Below, piece by piece: positions 54,080-64,000 of a stretch of 64,000 bases of DNA (positions are counted from its first letter, which is position 1; the number at the start of each line of letters is the position of its first letter). Location: assembly GCA_016110215.1 (NCBI GenBank), contig JADWQD010000027.1:1-64000 (forward strand), written 5' to 3'. A program made the position numbers and the translations under genes. A model generated the notes under the pieces. The model saw nothing but the letters and a program-made list of their open reading frames with translations, did not search any database and was not told the DNA's origin. Source of the DNA: Capronia americana. Lineage: Eukaryota; Ascomycota; Eurotiomycetes; Chaetothyriales; Herpotrichiellaceae.

Positions 54080-54569
54080 AGGGACAGCAGTAGTGACCAG
54101 GCATGGCTTGGACTCTTGGGCACCAGTTCAGCCATTCACGCCTGATTGCGCGGTTCTATGGAAGGCAGCGCAGCCCGAGTTTACCGTCCCTGGACGGCTT
54201 GTGTGTCCGCCTCTGCCTCGGCCTTGATGCCGGCGGAAGCTCTCCGCTATCGGCGGAAATAGATAAATCCCCGGTGGAGATCAACGACAGGTCGTCCTCT
54301 CTCCCCAACCAGTAATGGACGGGAAGTTGTTGAACCACCTTCTGTAATGACAGTGTTGGTTGCTTTGGTTGCTTTTCATTGCTGTTGAGTTGATTCGGAC
54401 CAGCTGTTTCAATTCCGCGAATCCATCGCAAGACGTGGTTTTTCATCTGCCAGTTGGCCGCCGCGTGAGAATCAACATATATAGATATCAGCTTCGAGCT
54501 TTCGTCTGTCATCGGATCTCGCAATAAGAGGAGAATTCCCAATCTCTTCTTGGTTGGAATACCGTCAAA
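54080..54569. other. Spacer between the antiporter and carboxylesterase genes
   Basis: About 490 bases. Antisense frames are present but not recognisable. It is the probable terminator of the antiporter and promoter of the esterase; no specific element is called. Confidence 0.35.
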
Positions 54570-56282
54570 ATGCGGCCGACCGAATCGACAACTCACCAAC
54601 ATATTCTTCACACCCCACGAGGCTCTCTCAAAGGACTCGAGCAACGTGATCTTTCAGGCAAACCGATTCTATACCGGTTTACCAAAGTCCCGTACGCCCT
54701 TCCCCCAACAGGAGCACGCCGCTGGCGCCGCCCTCAGGCCTTGTCACAAGATTTTACATTCAATAATCCCCAGGGGGCACCAGGTGATTATACGCGCTTT
54801 GGCCCCATCTGTCCGCAACCCCATTACGACCATGGCTCCATCGCTCTGCCAAACCCGAATGCGGCACCCCCGGTGGACAACATCCAGGACGAAGACTGTT
54901 TGTATCTGAACATCTGGGTGCCTGCTTCGGCTCCACCCAGCGAGAAGGGCTGGCCCGTCCAATTTCACATTCACGGTGGCTGGCTCCAGATTGGCGACGC
55001 CCTCCAACAAGAGGACCACGACCCGTTCGACCTGCTCGCGAATACGAGGCCAAGAATCATTGTCAGCCCCACGTATCGACTCAATCTCTTTGGCTTCCTT
55101 GCTGGTGCCGAACTCGCAAGTCTTCACGAAGATCCCTCGTCGTCCAACTTCGGCCTCTGGGATCAACGTGCCGCGTTGGAATGGGTTGCTAAGAACATCC
55201 ACCTATTCGGCGGCGATCCAAACAACATCACGGTGGGAGGCCTTTCCGCCGGCGCAAACAGTACATTCTTCCAGCTGAATTACGACTCCCAGCTACCACG
55301 GGAGCAGCGCCTCATCAAAAGAATATACCTCTGGTCTAATGCCGTGGCGATACAGCCTAACCCGACAACATCTCCCGTGCTGACGCAGCAATTCAACGAT
55401 CTGTGCGCGATCTTTGACATTCCGGCACAATCCTCTCCACGAGAGAAGCTTGGCCGGCTTCGAGAAGTCCCGTCTCAAGATTTGATTGCGGCGCTCGCGA
55501 AGATGAAGATGCACACATTCCGCTCCTCCACAGACGAGTGCTTCATCAATTCCACGTTCCTGGCCTCTTTGCACAGTGGCACGTTCACGACGCGGCTGGC
55601 GCAGAACAACGTTTCCGTCTTCCTCGGCGAAGTCAGCGACGAGAAGGAGCTGTACAAGATCGTCAACCCGCCATCCACGTATCAGGGCCTCCTGACGCAG
55701 CTGGCGAACTATTACCCGCAGCACGTCGTCAAAGCACTTCTATCGCTCTACTCCATCCCCGCGGCCAAGGATCCAGACGCCGCGAAGTGGGCAGAAGTAT
55801 TCAGTCAAATCGTGGCCGACGGCCAAGTCCACGCCTCGCTCCGCGGCCTGACGCACGTCCTCTTGAACCCGCCTGCGAGGTCAGGTGTGCAAGGCCTTCC
55901 GGGGAGCAAAGTCCACAGATACCGCATCTCGTGGCGCGCGAAGAACCTCGACAACTGGATCTCCCCGCACGTGGGCGTGTGCCATGGCCTGGACGCGCCG
56001 ATCTGGTGGGGCAGCGGATGGCGCGCCGACTTTACCGACAAGGACAAGCAGATCCTCAAGAATATCGTGGAGCCGTTCGGACGGTTCCTGTACGGCGAGG
56101 ACGCGGCTGTGGGAGGAGGGATGAAAGGCGAGAGGTATCTGAGATGGATTGATCAGCAGGGCAACGCGCATGAGGATCATGAGGATGAGTTGTGGGAGCG
56201 GGGCATCAGAATCTGGGACAAAGTTTGGGAGGCACAGAAGGGGCTTGTTGCGCAAGAGAGGGAATCTGGAAGCAGGCTGTGA
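54570..56282 (+). CDS. Type B carboxylesterase (cholinesterase-like family)
   Basis: A serine hydrolase of the COesterase family (PF00135). Single exon, 570 residues, no signal peptide, so probably cytosolic, unlike many secreted relatives. Family marks: PRGSLKGLE and RFTKVPYALPPTGARRWRRP at the start, EDCLYLNIWVPA, HGGWLQIGDAL near the oxyanion hole, SPTYRLNLFGFLAG, the nucleophile elbow ITVGGLSAGANSTFF (GxSxG), a downstream acidic residue in FLGEVSDEKELYK and the catalytic His in ISPHVGVCHGLDAPIWWG. The domain is complete and the length is normal (500-570). A possible detoxification or ester-degrading role is inference; no substrate is predictable. Confidence 0.92.
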   Translation: MRPTESTTHQHILHTPRGSLKGLEQRDLSGKPILYRFTKVPYALPPTGARRWRRPQALSQDFTFNNPQGAPGDYTRFGPICPQPHYDHGSIALPNPNAAPPVDNIQDEDCLYLNIWVPASAPPSEKGWPVQFHIHGGWLQIGDALQQEDHDPFDLLANTRPRIIVSPTYRLNLFGFLAGAELASLHEDPSSSNFGLWDQRAALEWVAKNIHLFGGDPNNITVGGLSAGANSTFFQLNYDSQLPREQRLIKRIYLWSNAVAIQPNPTTSPVLTQQFNDLCAIFDIPAQSSPREKLGRLREVPSQDLIAALAKMKMHTFRSSTDECFINSTFLASLHSGTFTTRLAQNNVSVFLGEVSDEKELYKIVNPPSTYQGLLTQLANYYPQHVVKALLSLYSIPAAKDPDAAKWAEVFSQIVADGQVHASLRGLTHVLLNPPARSGVQGLPGSKVHRYRISWRAKNLDNWISPHVGVCHGLDAPIWWGSGWRADFTDKDKQILKNIVEPFGRFLYGEDAAVGGGMKGERYLRWIDQQGNAHEDHEDELWERGIRIWDKVWEAQKGLVAQERESGSRL

Positions 56283-57060
56283 GGGATATACGGCAATAGC
56301 GGTCTGTGCAGTGTTAGGTACGTTTTGGGACACAGTGTTGGACCTGGACACCTCTGCTCTACAACAATAGTCAGTAGTAGTCATCGTACCCAACCTGATC
56401 ACCCCACATCTCGCCGCTCCTCGCAAAAACTCCAGGGCCACATACATCAACTAGCTATTCACAGTAACTCCTGTGCGTAGTCAAAAGCCTGGCGAACCAT
56501 CTCCTCACTAATCTTCCATAATCTCTCTACCAACGTCATGTCCGTCGCCCACGGACTGGCCTCCACAACCGACAATTTGCAAATAAACACCACCATTACC
56601 GCCATCTGGCACTAACTTTGGGTCAAACACTGCGACTGATTTACAAGATCCCGTTCGAATTTTGTGATTGGCCAGTATAGTCAGCCTTGCGCCAACAACG
56701 AGGCTGAACACATTTACGGTGCCTATCTCGGATAAGTTGCCTGTCCGGTCACCTCATCTTGGCGTTACACCTTCTTTCACGTTGCACGTGCCGAAAAGTT
56801 CAGACTCATCGAGGACCAGAGAATCCTGCAAACATTTAACAGAGTACTTGTCGCAAAGATCTCGGGCGCCTACAGCTCTCGAGTCGGCGGCTCTCACCAT
56901 TTCCTCTTTACTCTTCACAACGATTTTCACTTCTCCGCTCCGTCTTTCCATCCTTGCAGCCGGATCTGCACTTGAGCCTTGCTCACACTCCGCTCTTCGC
57001 GCAATCACGACAGCGACCCCTCCCAGTCTCTTCCAGAAACGCGGCTACGCAAAGAAGAAG
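56283..57060. other. Spacer and 5' region of ola1
   Basis: The ola1 frame stays open upstream from 57061 to about 56668 without an ATG (see the finding). The part to ~56,660 has no supported gene. Confidence 0.4.
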
Positions 57061-58566
57061 ATGCCTCCCAAGAAGCCGGTCGAAGAAAAGAAGATCCTGC
57101 TTGGCAGGCCCGGCAACAGTCTGAAGAGTGGTATCGTATGTAGGCAGATCCCATGCGGGAGTGTCGTCTGCCAATGACTAACCTGGTGACTAGGTCGGCC
57201 TAGCCAATGTTGGCAAATCAACCCTCTTCCAAGCCATCACAAAATGCTCACTGGGCAACCCTGCAAACTTCCCTTATGCGACGATTGATCCTGAAGAAGC
57301 CCGAGTTATTGTCCCTGACGCCCGCTATGATTGGCTTTGTGAACACTACAAGCCCAAGTCACAGGTCCCCGCGAACCTGACAGTCTACGACATTGCTGGT
57401 CTGACTCGTGGATCATCCACGGGTGCTGGCCTGGGCAATGCCTTTTTGTCGCATATCAGAGCCGTCGATGCCATCTTCCAAGTTGTACGATGTTTCGACG
57501 ATGCGGAAATCATCCACGTTGAAGGAGATGTCAACCCGACCAGGGACCTGGACATTATTTCGGAAGAGCTGCGGTTGAAAGACATTGAGTTTGTGGAGAA
57601 GGCTAAAGAGAACCTGTCCAAACAGACGAGAAGAGGTGGTCAGAGTCTCGAGATGAAGAAGCTGAAAGAAGAGGAAGCCACCGTCGACAAGATCCTGCAG
57701 CTGTTGAAAGACGGCAAGGATGTGAGGAAGGCTGACTGGGGTCCCAAAGAGGTGAGCCATCTTCCTGCCTTCCCGTTTGCTACATGCCATTACATGATGA
57801 ACAAGAGCTATATGCTCGATATAATCCCAGCTCGTCGACAGCGGCCTCATCTAAATCTCACGCAGAGGCCGTCATGAGAGGAAGTCCAACCCTGAATTGT
57901 CCGATACGTCGCATCAATTATACGCTATTCCTGGTACATTACAGCACGCTGACTTAAGTTCTAGATCGAAGTCATCAACCCACTGTTCCTCCTCACCGCA
58001 AAGCCGGTTGTCTATCTCATCAACCTCTCCGAAAAGGACTACATTCGCCAAAAGAACAAATACCTCCCCAAAGTCATGGAATGGATTAAGACCAATTCAC
58101 CTGGCGATCCGGTCATCCCCATCTCCGTGTCCCTTGAAGAACGTCTGGCTGTCATGTCCGACGAGGAGGCCGCTGAAGAATGCAAAAAACTTAATACCAA
58201 ATCCGCACTCCCAAAGGTGATTGTCACAATGCGACAGGCGCTAAACCTGGCAAGTTTCTTCACCACTGGCACGGATGAGGTCAGACAGTGGACAATACGA
58301 AAGGGCACGAAAGCACCGCAGGCAGCTGGCGTCATCCACACCGACTTCGAGAAGACGTTTATACAGTGTATTGTATATAACTATGAGACGTTGCGGGAAT
58401 ACGGAGATGAAAATGCCACGAGGGCAGCCGGGAAGGTTATGACCAAGGGCAAGGATTATGGTTAGTCTCGATGCTTTTTGGAGCTGGTCTGAATACTGAC
58501 AATCGTACTGCAGTCGTCGAAGACGGAGACATCATCCTCATCAAGGCGGGGGCTGCGAAGGCATGA
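57061..58566 (+). CDS. ola1: Obg-like ATPase Ola1 (YchF family)
   Basis: A P-loop NTPase that hydrolyses ATP, binds ribosomes and acts in stress and translation control. Exons 57061-57135, 57194-57751, 57965-58460 and 58514-58566 join in phase to 393 residues, the family's normal length. Motifs are GIVGLANVGKSTLFQAITK (G1), the switch region NPANFPYATIDPEEARV, YDIAGLTRGSSTGAGLGN (G3), and PVVYLINLSEKDYI, where NLSE replaces the GTPase NKxD and underlies ATP preference. A helical coiled-coil insert (EMKKLKEEEATVDKILQLLK) follows. The TGS domain lies near the end (TIRKGTKAPQAAGVIHTDFE), with the last exon giving VVEDGDIILIKAGAAKA. The 213-nt third intron is long for this window. No other neighbour suggests an operon. 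Confidence 0.95.
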
Positions 58567-59717
58567 TCGCACTTCGGACACTCTCGCTGGTGTATTTCTC
58601 AAATAATACCTCTCCGGCCATGAGATGTTGAAGGATACTTGTGGTGACCTCGTCTCAACAGGATGGCCAGGATAGAGTTGATGATGTACCCAGCGCTTGT
58701 TAAGGGTACCGTAGCGGCAAGTCAATTCTTGCTGTGTTGTAGTCGTGTGGCCTTGCAAGCGAAGCTGCGTTCGGCAGACGACAAAAACATGAATCAAGAA
58801 TGATGGACCTGTCGGATGAGCAACTTCGCTTCGTTCTCATGGTCTTGCTTGCGTACTTGAGCATGGTCTGCTGTCTCCGCTGCGCACGTCATTAACAAAT
58901 GGCACCGGTTTATATCCGAAATGGTCGATTTCTCAGCCTCCCCTGCCAGCCCTGGGGAAATAAGCGCTAGCGGCATCCCATAAGAATAATCATCGCATGA
59001 ATGGCCGAAGCACTTCTTATTCCCTTCTCCTATCCACGCGCCAGCAATATCGATCGCTTTGGAAAAGAATTCTCGCAAATATCACGCCGGGTCGAACTTG
59101 TTCCGACCTGACGTCGGTCGTGACACCCCGAGGCTTAGTAGGCGGAGATTGTACCCCGTACAGTTTAAATCCGAAGCAGCGATGGTAGCAGCAGTATCAT
59201 GTCCATGACGACCAGACTCGCAGAGTTTCGCCGGAGCGGGAATAGCCTCGCCGACAAATACAGTCCTTTATTCGATGGCTCGCCCCGTCAAAGGAGCGCA
59301 AATTGCTCTGGTTTGACGACAGCAGGCATTGCGTCAAGCGAGTACGCCCTACAGCTGTGTACTGTACCTGGGTGGCCTGGGTATGCTCTAAAAATGAAGG
59401 CCCAGAGCCGCGACGGGGCGTGCAAAAGGTTTGCGCTATACTCAATGATGCCGCGTCGGTCTTAAAGGATGCCTGTTTCGTCTTGGGAACGGATGGACTT
59501 TCGCCCTGCATGGATTTGATAGAAAGCCATTTAAGAGAGGAGGGAGGGAACACGGGTTTCGGTTTTCCCATTCTCAAGCCTGCAAATCAAAGCTACTACT
59601 AGTATTGACATCAAGTTCAACCGACGGGCACCTTTTCCAGACAAGCATTTCCCATCTCTTCTTCTTCACACCTTGACTCTACAGCTCTCCGCCGCGCGCT
59701 CTCTACATTGCTTCGCA
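58567..59717. other. Spacer between ola1 and an SDR gene
   Basis: Several 60-126 codon frames on both strands (for example 59197-59577 on -) have no recognisable content. Upstream of the SDR, a CT-rich leader runs to the ATG at 59718. No gene is supported. Confidence 0.35.
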
Positions 59718-60680
59718 ATGGGGTTCCTGTACTCTCAACTCTTCGTGCGTCCAGCGTACCCGAAACGCTCCTTTGCCGGCGAAACCGTCATTGTCACGGG
59801 CTCCAACACCGGTCTGGGGAAAGAAGCAGCGCGGCATATCGCCCGGCTCGGCGCCAGCAAACTCATCCTTGCCGTGCGCAACACCAAGGCGGGCGAAGAG
59901 GCCAAGAGGGACATTGAAAGGACCACGGCATGCGACCCCTCGGTCATCGAAGTGTGGCCACTAGATCTGTCTTCGTACGATTCGGTCAAAGCATTCGCCG
60001 AGCGCGCCTCCAAGCTACAACGTATCGATGTGCTGCTCGAGAACGCCGGCATCGCGGCGGCAAAGTACTCCCAGGCCGAAGGCCATGAACGCACCATCAC
60101 GGTCAATGTGATCAGCACGTTCCTGCTCGCGCTCCTCCTTCTGCCCAAGCTCAAGGCCACGGCGAGCCAGTTCAACACCTCGCCGCGGCTGACGATCGTG
60201 TCCAGCGAGGTCCACGGATGGACGAAATTCCCCGAGTGGAAGCAACCGACCGACCGCATCTTCCCCACCCTCGACGACGAAAAGACGGCGAACATGGGCG
60301 AGCGCTACCAGACCAGCAAACTCCTCGAAGTCCTCGTCCTCAAGCAGTTAGGTCCCAAATTGGCCGGCTCGGGCGTCACGCTCAACATGCTCAACCCGGG
60401 CCTCTGCCACAGCGAACTGTCAAGAGACGGCTCCATCGTCCTAGAGATCATGAAGTTCTTCCTCGCGCGGACCACCGAGGTGGGCAGTCGGACGCTCGTC
60501 GCCGGAGCCGCGGCCGGGCCCGAGAGCCACGGGAAGTACATGCACGACGGGAAGGTGGATGAGAGCGAGCTGTCGCCCTTTGTGAGGAGCAAGGACGGGG
60601 AGGTGGCGAGTCAGAAGGTCTGGCAGGCCTTGAGCGATATCTTGGAGAAGATTTCGCCGGGCGTCACGAAGAATATCTGA
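59718..60680 (+). CDS. Short-chain dehydrogenase, retinol dehydrogenase-like
   Basis: Classical SDR of the RDH11-13/WW-domain-oxidoreductase-like group. Single exon, 320 residues from the ATG at 59718; the frame extends further upstream to 59673. The short N-terminus MGFLYSQLFVRPAYPKRSF may act as a membrane anchor. The cofactor motif is VIVTGSNTGLGKEAARHIA (TGxxxGLG), followed by ILAVRNTKAGEEAK, whose acid/Arg pattern suggests NADP. It has LLENAGIAAAKYSQAEGHER (NAG), RLTIVSSEVHGWTK (Ser) and the intact active site RYQTSKLLEVLVLKQL (YxxxK). The tail is normal (ISPGVTKNI). The substrate, probably a lipid or carbonyl compound, is unknown. Confidence 0.9.
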   Translation: MGFLYSQLFVRPAYPKRSFAGETVIVTGSNTGLGKEAARHIARLGASKLILAVRNTKAGEEAKRDIERTTACDPSVIEVWPLDLSSYDSVKAFAERASKLQRIDVLLENAGIAAAKYSQAEGHERTITVNVISTFLLALLLLPKLKATASQFNTSPRLTIVSSEVHGWTKFPEWKQPTDRIFPTLDDEKTANMGERYQTSKLLEVLVLKQLGPKLAGSGVTLNMLNPGLCHSELSRDGSIVLEIMKFFLARTTEVGSRTLVAGAAAGPESHGKYMHDGKVDESELSPFVRSKDGEVASQKVWQALSDILEKISPGVTKNI

Positions 60681-62102
60681 GCTTTTTCCCTTCATTTTTC
60701 AAGACTCTGCTCGCTCTGAGGACCAGGGCGGCCGCATAAGCGAAGGCGAAGACGAAGACGAAGATGTGAGTTACCTATCTGGAAATATATATTTCCAAAT
60801 GCAGCCAGCCATCTTGCGCCGCGGGATGTGTTGGGTCGTTCGTCTATGTTATGTTTGAACAAGGCGTCAAAGGAAGCTGCGACGGGGAAGTAGTCTGATG
60901 ACGACTTTGGAAGAGGCCATCGCATTCCATCTAATCTATATGGAGTTTTCTCAACGAGGCATGTCTACTTTCCCCCAAAACTTGGTGACAAGCGGGCATT
61001 CCGTGGCCGCCTTCCCTACCCTACCCTACCATACGTCGCTCGCCTTCCGGATGAAAACGCTCACGACCTGCACGAGCTGTCGGAACCTGCTGTATCATAT
61101 ACGGGCACGACCCTTGGAGGTCATTTAATACATAATAAAAAACCACTGCACTTCTCTCCTTCCAAGCACTGTAATGCCATTCTAGAAAACCTGGCCGACG
61201 TTGCATGCCGAACCTTGACGGAGGTGAAATGGGAATATGGCCCCCCGAACCTCCGCAAGGCTTGCCTAGCACTACGCTGTCTCTGTGTCGACATCAACAT
61301 CAACGTTCCGCTACATACTGTATCGCTTCCGTACAATGAGTACGATTTCCTCAGACTCTACGCGAGTGGTGATATTGCCGGTTTCACTCTTCCTAGATCA
61401 CAAGAAGCCAAGTGTTTTCCCGGACGGCGGCACGGCTGGACTGAGGGCCTAAGGTTCAGAATGAGGTGTAAGTTTTCTCAGAGTGTTCCCCCCATATCGC
61501 ACTATGTGTTCGACGCTCCATGACCGAAATTCGAAATTCGAGCGGTGGATGAAGGTCATCCTTCAGATCTTTCTCGCTATAGTGCTAGGCAGGTGGGTAA
61601 CCGGTTGGTGATGGTGATGGTGACAGTCGGATTTCTTTCATGACCGGGTGCTGAGGAACCACGCGCGATACATATCCATGGCCGTGTATAAACATGTGTG
61701 GCAAGGTTCTCGAATCTCATTTCTGCTCTTCTTAAATCTGAGTCGCATGTCCGGCCGTAGACCTTAACAACGTTAGGTTCAACCCTGTCGAGTCCGCTGA
61801 CCTGAGTACCTTACTGCCTGGTCTGGAGCCAGCGGGAATGAAAACTCGGTACAGTGTAAGTACCCTCGAGTCTATACGCAGATTGGAACAGGTGGACGAT
61901 TGACGATCCCGATAATCTGGTTCTGTGACCAGAAGCAGCGAGTTCACCAGACTTCGGAGTCGTGGGACATGTGAACTTGCGGCGACAGCACGCTCGTTCG
62001 TGTCGCGCGCTTACGCTGCCGTCATAAGGGTGGCGCGATTTTGTCGCAACTTGATGCTGAATGGCTTGCTCTTATTGTGTCCAGATCTGACAGGGCGATG
62101 TC
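60681..62102. other. Spacer with simple repeats
   Basis: A short GAAGAC/GCGAAG repeat occurs at 60738-60765. Frames up to ~100 codons are not recognisable. Position 61590-61625 has a GGTGATGGTGATGGTGAC trinucleotide-type run. No gene is supported. Confidence 0.35.
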
Positions 62103-62756
62103 TTACACCACAGTCCAGCCATTTGTATCTTCGTCGTCGTCGTCGTCATCCTCCTCCTCCCCCTCCTCCCGGAGCTGGTGGCTGCGGGCTCTACTCAGGC
62201 TTTCGAGGAGCGGACATACCCCCCCTTTCGAGATGCAGGAATTGAGTGGCAGCCCTTCCGGCATCATTAGGGGATCCACGCCGCTGGTAATAAGGTTGAA
62301 CGATAGATTGAAGCAGTCGGCATGCCCGGCTGGCAGATACCTGGAGCTGTCGAGAGATTTTCCTCTTCCCATGTTGGCCGACGTGCTGGGCCGGATTGAA
62401 TTTCTCCAGGCATCTACTGTTGCCTTCCTCGAGGAGACCTCGGAGGAGTCCAGTGTAGTCTGGGTTGCTTCTGGCTCCGCGAATGGACGAACAGTGGAGT
62501 TCTTCGTCACGGCTTCGTCGAAGTGCTTGTCAGTCGCTGGCTCGGTAGAATCTTCGATAGCTGCTGCTTCTTCCTCGCGCCCGTCGACCTCGGATCGTCC
62601 TTTTATTGTATGCCAGACAAGAATGCAGCTACTGAATGCCAGTATGAAGAAGATGTCTCCGATCAAATCTACCATCAGGATGTTAGAAGGGTGATCTAAC
62701 TGTAGAGCAGGAAATAAGGAATCTAGCTCACTTCCGAGAACGCCCTTGTCACCCAT
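62103..62756 (-). CDS. Putative single-pass membrane protein with an acidic tail, unknown
   Basis: Single exon, 217 residues. A short N-terminus leads into one hydrophobic helix (LIGDIFFILAFSSCILVWHT, ~residues 31-50). A long polar region follows, with Glu/Asp/Ala-rich text, and then a terminal acidic run (REEGEEEDDDDDDEDTNG) encoded by a GTC/CTC trinucleotide repeat at 62130-62172. No family is recognised. A 217-codon frame on the opposite strand overlaps most of it. I prefer the minus strand for its membrane helix and complete start-to-stop frame, but the choice is not certain. Confidence 0.4.
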   Translation of the reverse strand: MGDKGVLGSELDSLFPALQLDHPSNILMVDLIGDIFFILAFSSCILVWHTIKGRSEVDGREEEAAAIEDSTEPATDKHFDEAVTKNSTVRPFAEPEATQTTLDSSEVSSRKATVDAWRNSIRPSTSANMGRGKSLDSSRYLPAGHADCFNLSFNLITSGVDPLMMPEGLPLNSCISKGGVCPLLESLSRARSHQLREEGEEEDDDDDDEDTNGWTVV

Positions 62757-63740
62757 TGTGGCAATTACGGAGTCTAGGTGCCAGGTGTATCCGTCGCGAT
62801 ATGCCGCAAGCGGTCGACAGAAGCGGCCGCTTTAATTGAAAGTCTCGTAGTGGTGATGCCTCCGTGGAGTTCCTAGGCCGAGCGGGAGAACAGATGCAGT
62901 AAGAGGAGCACGGTGTCCATCGTGGCAGAAGCATTGGATTTATACCCCAAGACAGGTCCTCACGGGCGGACTTGAAGACTGCCTCTGACGCATTAATGTA
63001 TGGTTACTTGCAAAGTTTGCTTCGGAGGCAGTCTTGAGGTCCGCCGTGAGGACCTCTTCGGCGGATAACTATGCCGTTTTTCATTTTGGTAGAAAGGCAG
63101 AATAGTATCGTGGTTGCACCGGCCCTGTTCCCTGAGCGGAACCTCTGGTACATCGCAGCTGGCTCGTGCTTGGAAAAGAGTCAATGGAGCTCTGAGCTAG
63201 GGCAATTCCAGGCGGCGGATGAAGGAGGGTTGGAAGTTGTGGCATCTGAATTTGGTGTTCCGGGATTCTATAGATATCCTGTCGGAGCCATGAACCATGG
63301 AGACGTTGCAGTAAAGGCGGCTACGGAGAAGGCCCCCCCTCAAAATGCAGAGGAGTAACTCCGGCACCTTCCCTTTGTGAGGCACTTCCTTGATTTACAG
63401 AGACAGACAGCTGAGGATATTATCAGAGCACCGGTCAACAGGATAGATACCATCCGAGCCGTTTGTTTTAGGGTGCAGACTGAGCCTGGGCCAGAATCCG
63501 AGTGGGGTCTTGATGAGCCGTTCTGCATCTGGAGCGCCCAGGGAAGGTGTAGCCTGTGAGAGATCGTCGTCCAGGAGGATGCTAGGTATGTGAGGGTTAT
63601 TCGAGATGTTGTGCAACAAGGGTGCCATGCACAACGACGACTGCGTGAATGGACTGCGGGTGGTCGCTCAAGAAGTTTTCTTCTGATGGTGACGCAGTGA
63701 ATACATGGTGTGCTTTTTGATTGCATCCCTTCTCGCAATC
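62757..63740. other. Spacer carrying a large inverted repeat
   Basis: Holds the hairpin at 62954-63055 (listed separately) and short frames. A 95-codon frame at 63071-63358 (+) has protein-like text but no recognisable motif or neighbours; it is a weak candidate. The rest shows nothing. Confidence 0.35.
62954..63055. repeat. Imperfect inverted repeat, ~35-bp arms, ~32-nt loop
   Basis: Arm 1 (62954-62988) begins AGGTCCTCACGGGCGGACTT and continues GAAGACTGCCTCTGA. Arm 2 (63021-63055) is its reverse complement apart from a one-base bulge (GGG against GG) and about three other mismatches, some of which could pair as G-U. It would fold to a ~100-nt hairpin on either strand. No target-site duplication is obvious at the ends. 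Confidence 0.9.
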
Positions 63741-64000
63741 TCAGCCGACATCCATCTGCTCTCCATCATCCAGCGCTTCTGCATCACTCTCTTCGTCGAC
63801 TTCGGCCTCCTTTTCCTCCCAACTCTTCATCGCCGCATCTCCATCCTTTCCTTGCTTTTTGGCTTGGAAGTATGCTTCCCGCTTCTTCATGCCCAGCTCG
63901 TCGCGCTTTGCGATTCTAGCCAACTTCCTGGCTTTCCGTCTCTCTTCGACATGGTGTACTGCAGCGAGTTGCTGCTTCAGCTTTGTGACCTCCTCCTCTA
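63741..64000 (-). CDS. C-terminus of a basic coiled-coil protein, runs off the edge
   Basis: Only the last ~86 codons are in the window; the frame is still open at 64000. The text starts with a helical Lys/Gln/Glu-rich region (EEEVTKLKQQLAAVHHVEER, then RKARKLARIAKRDELGMKKR) and passes to REAYFQAKKQGKDGDAAMKS. It ends in an acidic tail (EEKEAEVDEESDAEALDDGE). Alternating basic and acidic clusters suggest a nuclear or nucleolar protein such as a ribosome-assembly factor, but no family can be named from this end. The stop is at 63741. Confidence 0.65.
   Translation of the reverse strand, partial: EEEVTKLKQQLAAVHHVEERRKARKLARIAKRDELGMKKREAYFQAKKQGKDGDAAMKSWEEKEAEVDEESDAEALDDGEQMDVG

Noticed and set aside
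62041..62694. 217-codon + strand frame opposite the putative membrane protein
   Set aside because: It is dominated by Ser runs from the trinucleotide repeat and has no domain. The minus strand frame has a membrane helix and is preferred.
1..64000. CRISPR arrays or bacterial operon structure
   Set aside because: No regularly spaced identical repeats with unique spacers. Introns and gene content show a fungal nuclear genome.

Overview
The window looks like nuclear DNA of a filamentous ascomycete (Pezizomycotina; Eurotiomycetes is my best guess, from similarity remembered rather than searched). The signs are short GT-AG introns (about 42-85 nt), dense genes on both strands, a Zn2Cys6 regulator, a second fungal-specific regulator, a HET-domain gene, a KRE2-type mannosyltransferase and an AT-rich, RIP-like block at the left edge. 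Exon joins were worked out by hand from splice motifs, reading-frame phase and family conservation. Where a join is given, the phases close to an intact frame.

Layout. 1-8,100 is accessory and partly decayed: an AT-rich block, a divergent protein kinase with a frame break, two unrecognised genes, a HET gene missing the first half of its domain, and a minisatellite. 8,103-36,717 is mostly well-formed genes: an Hv1 voltage-gated proton channel, a GT15 mannosyltransferase, the histone chaperone Hir1, a mitochondrial stomatin-like protein, a Zn2Cys6 regulator, a small tail-anchored protein, sulfite oxidase, an NAD(P)-binding epimerase-like protein, a cis-CaaD-like tautomerase, a Dal5-type transporter with eight exons, a cytochrome b561 protein, an alpha/beta hydrolase and the complex I PSST subunit. 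38,000-45,100 is mixed accessory DNA: a fungal-specific regulator without a zinc cluster, a broken old-yellow-enzyme gene, an SDR lacking its catalytic lysine, a decayed ankyrin gene and other fragments. 45,374-60,680 returns to conserved genes: the TRAPP-associated Tca17, a Dot5-type peroxiredoxin, casein kinase 1, a Na+/H+ antiporter, a carboxylesterase, the Obg-like ATPase Ola1 and a second SDR. The right end has a putative membrane protein, a strong ~100-nt inverted repeat and the C-terminus of a basic coiled-coil protein that runs off the edge.

No operon-like cluster or coherent biosynthetic cluster is evident, and the housekeeping genes look independently expressed. Themes that recur are very small first exons (8, 12 and 15 nt), pentanucleotide microsatellites in introns and spacers, and gene decay concentrated at 1-8 kb and 39.9-45 kb. 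I found no convincing tRNA, rRNA or CRISPR array. The best candidates for a second look are the fungal Hv1 channel, the 62,954-63,055 hairpin, the decayed fragment at 43,783-44,240, and the unrecognised two-exon gene at 3,538-4,511.
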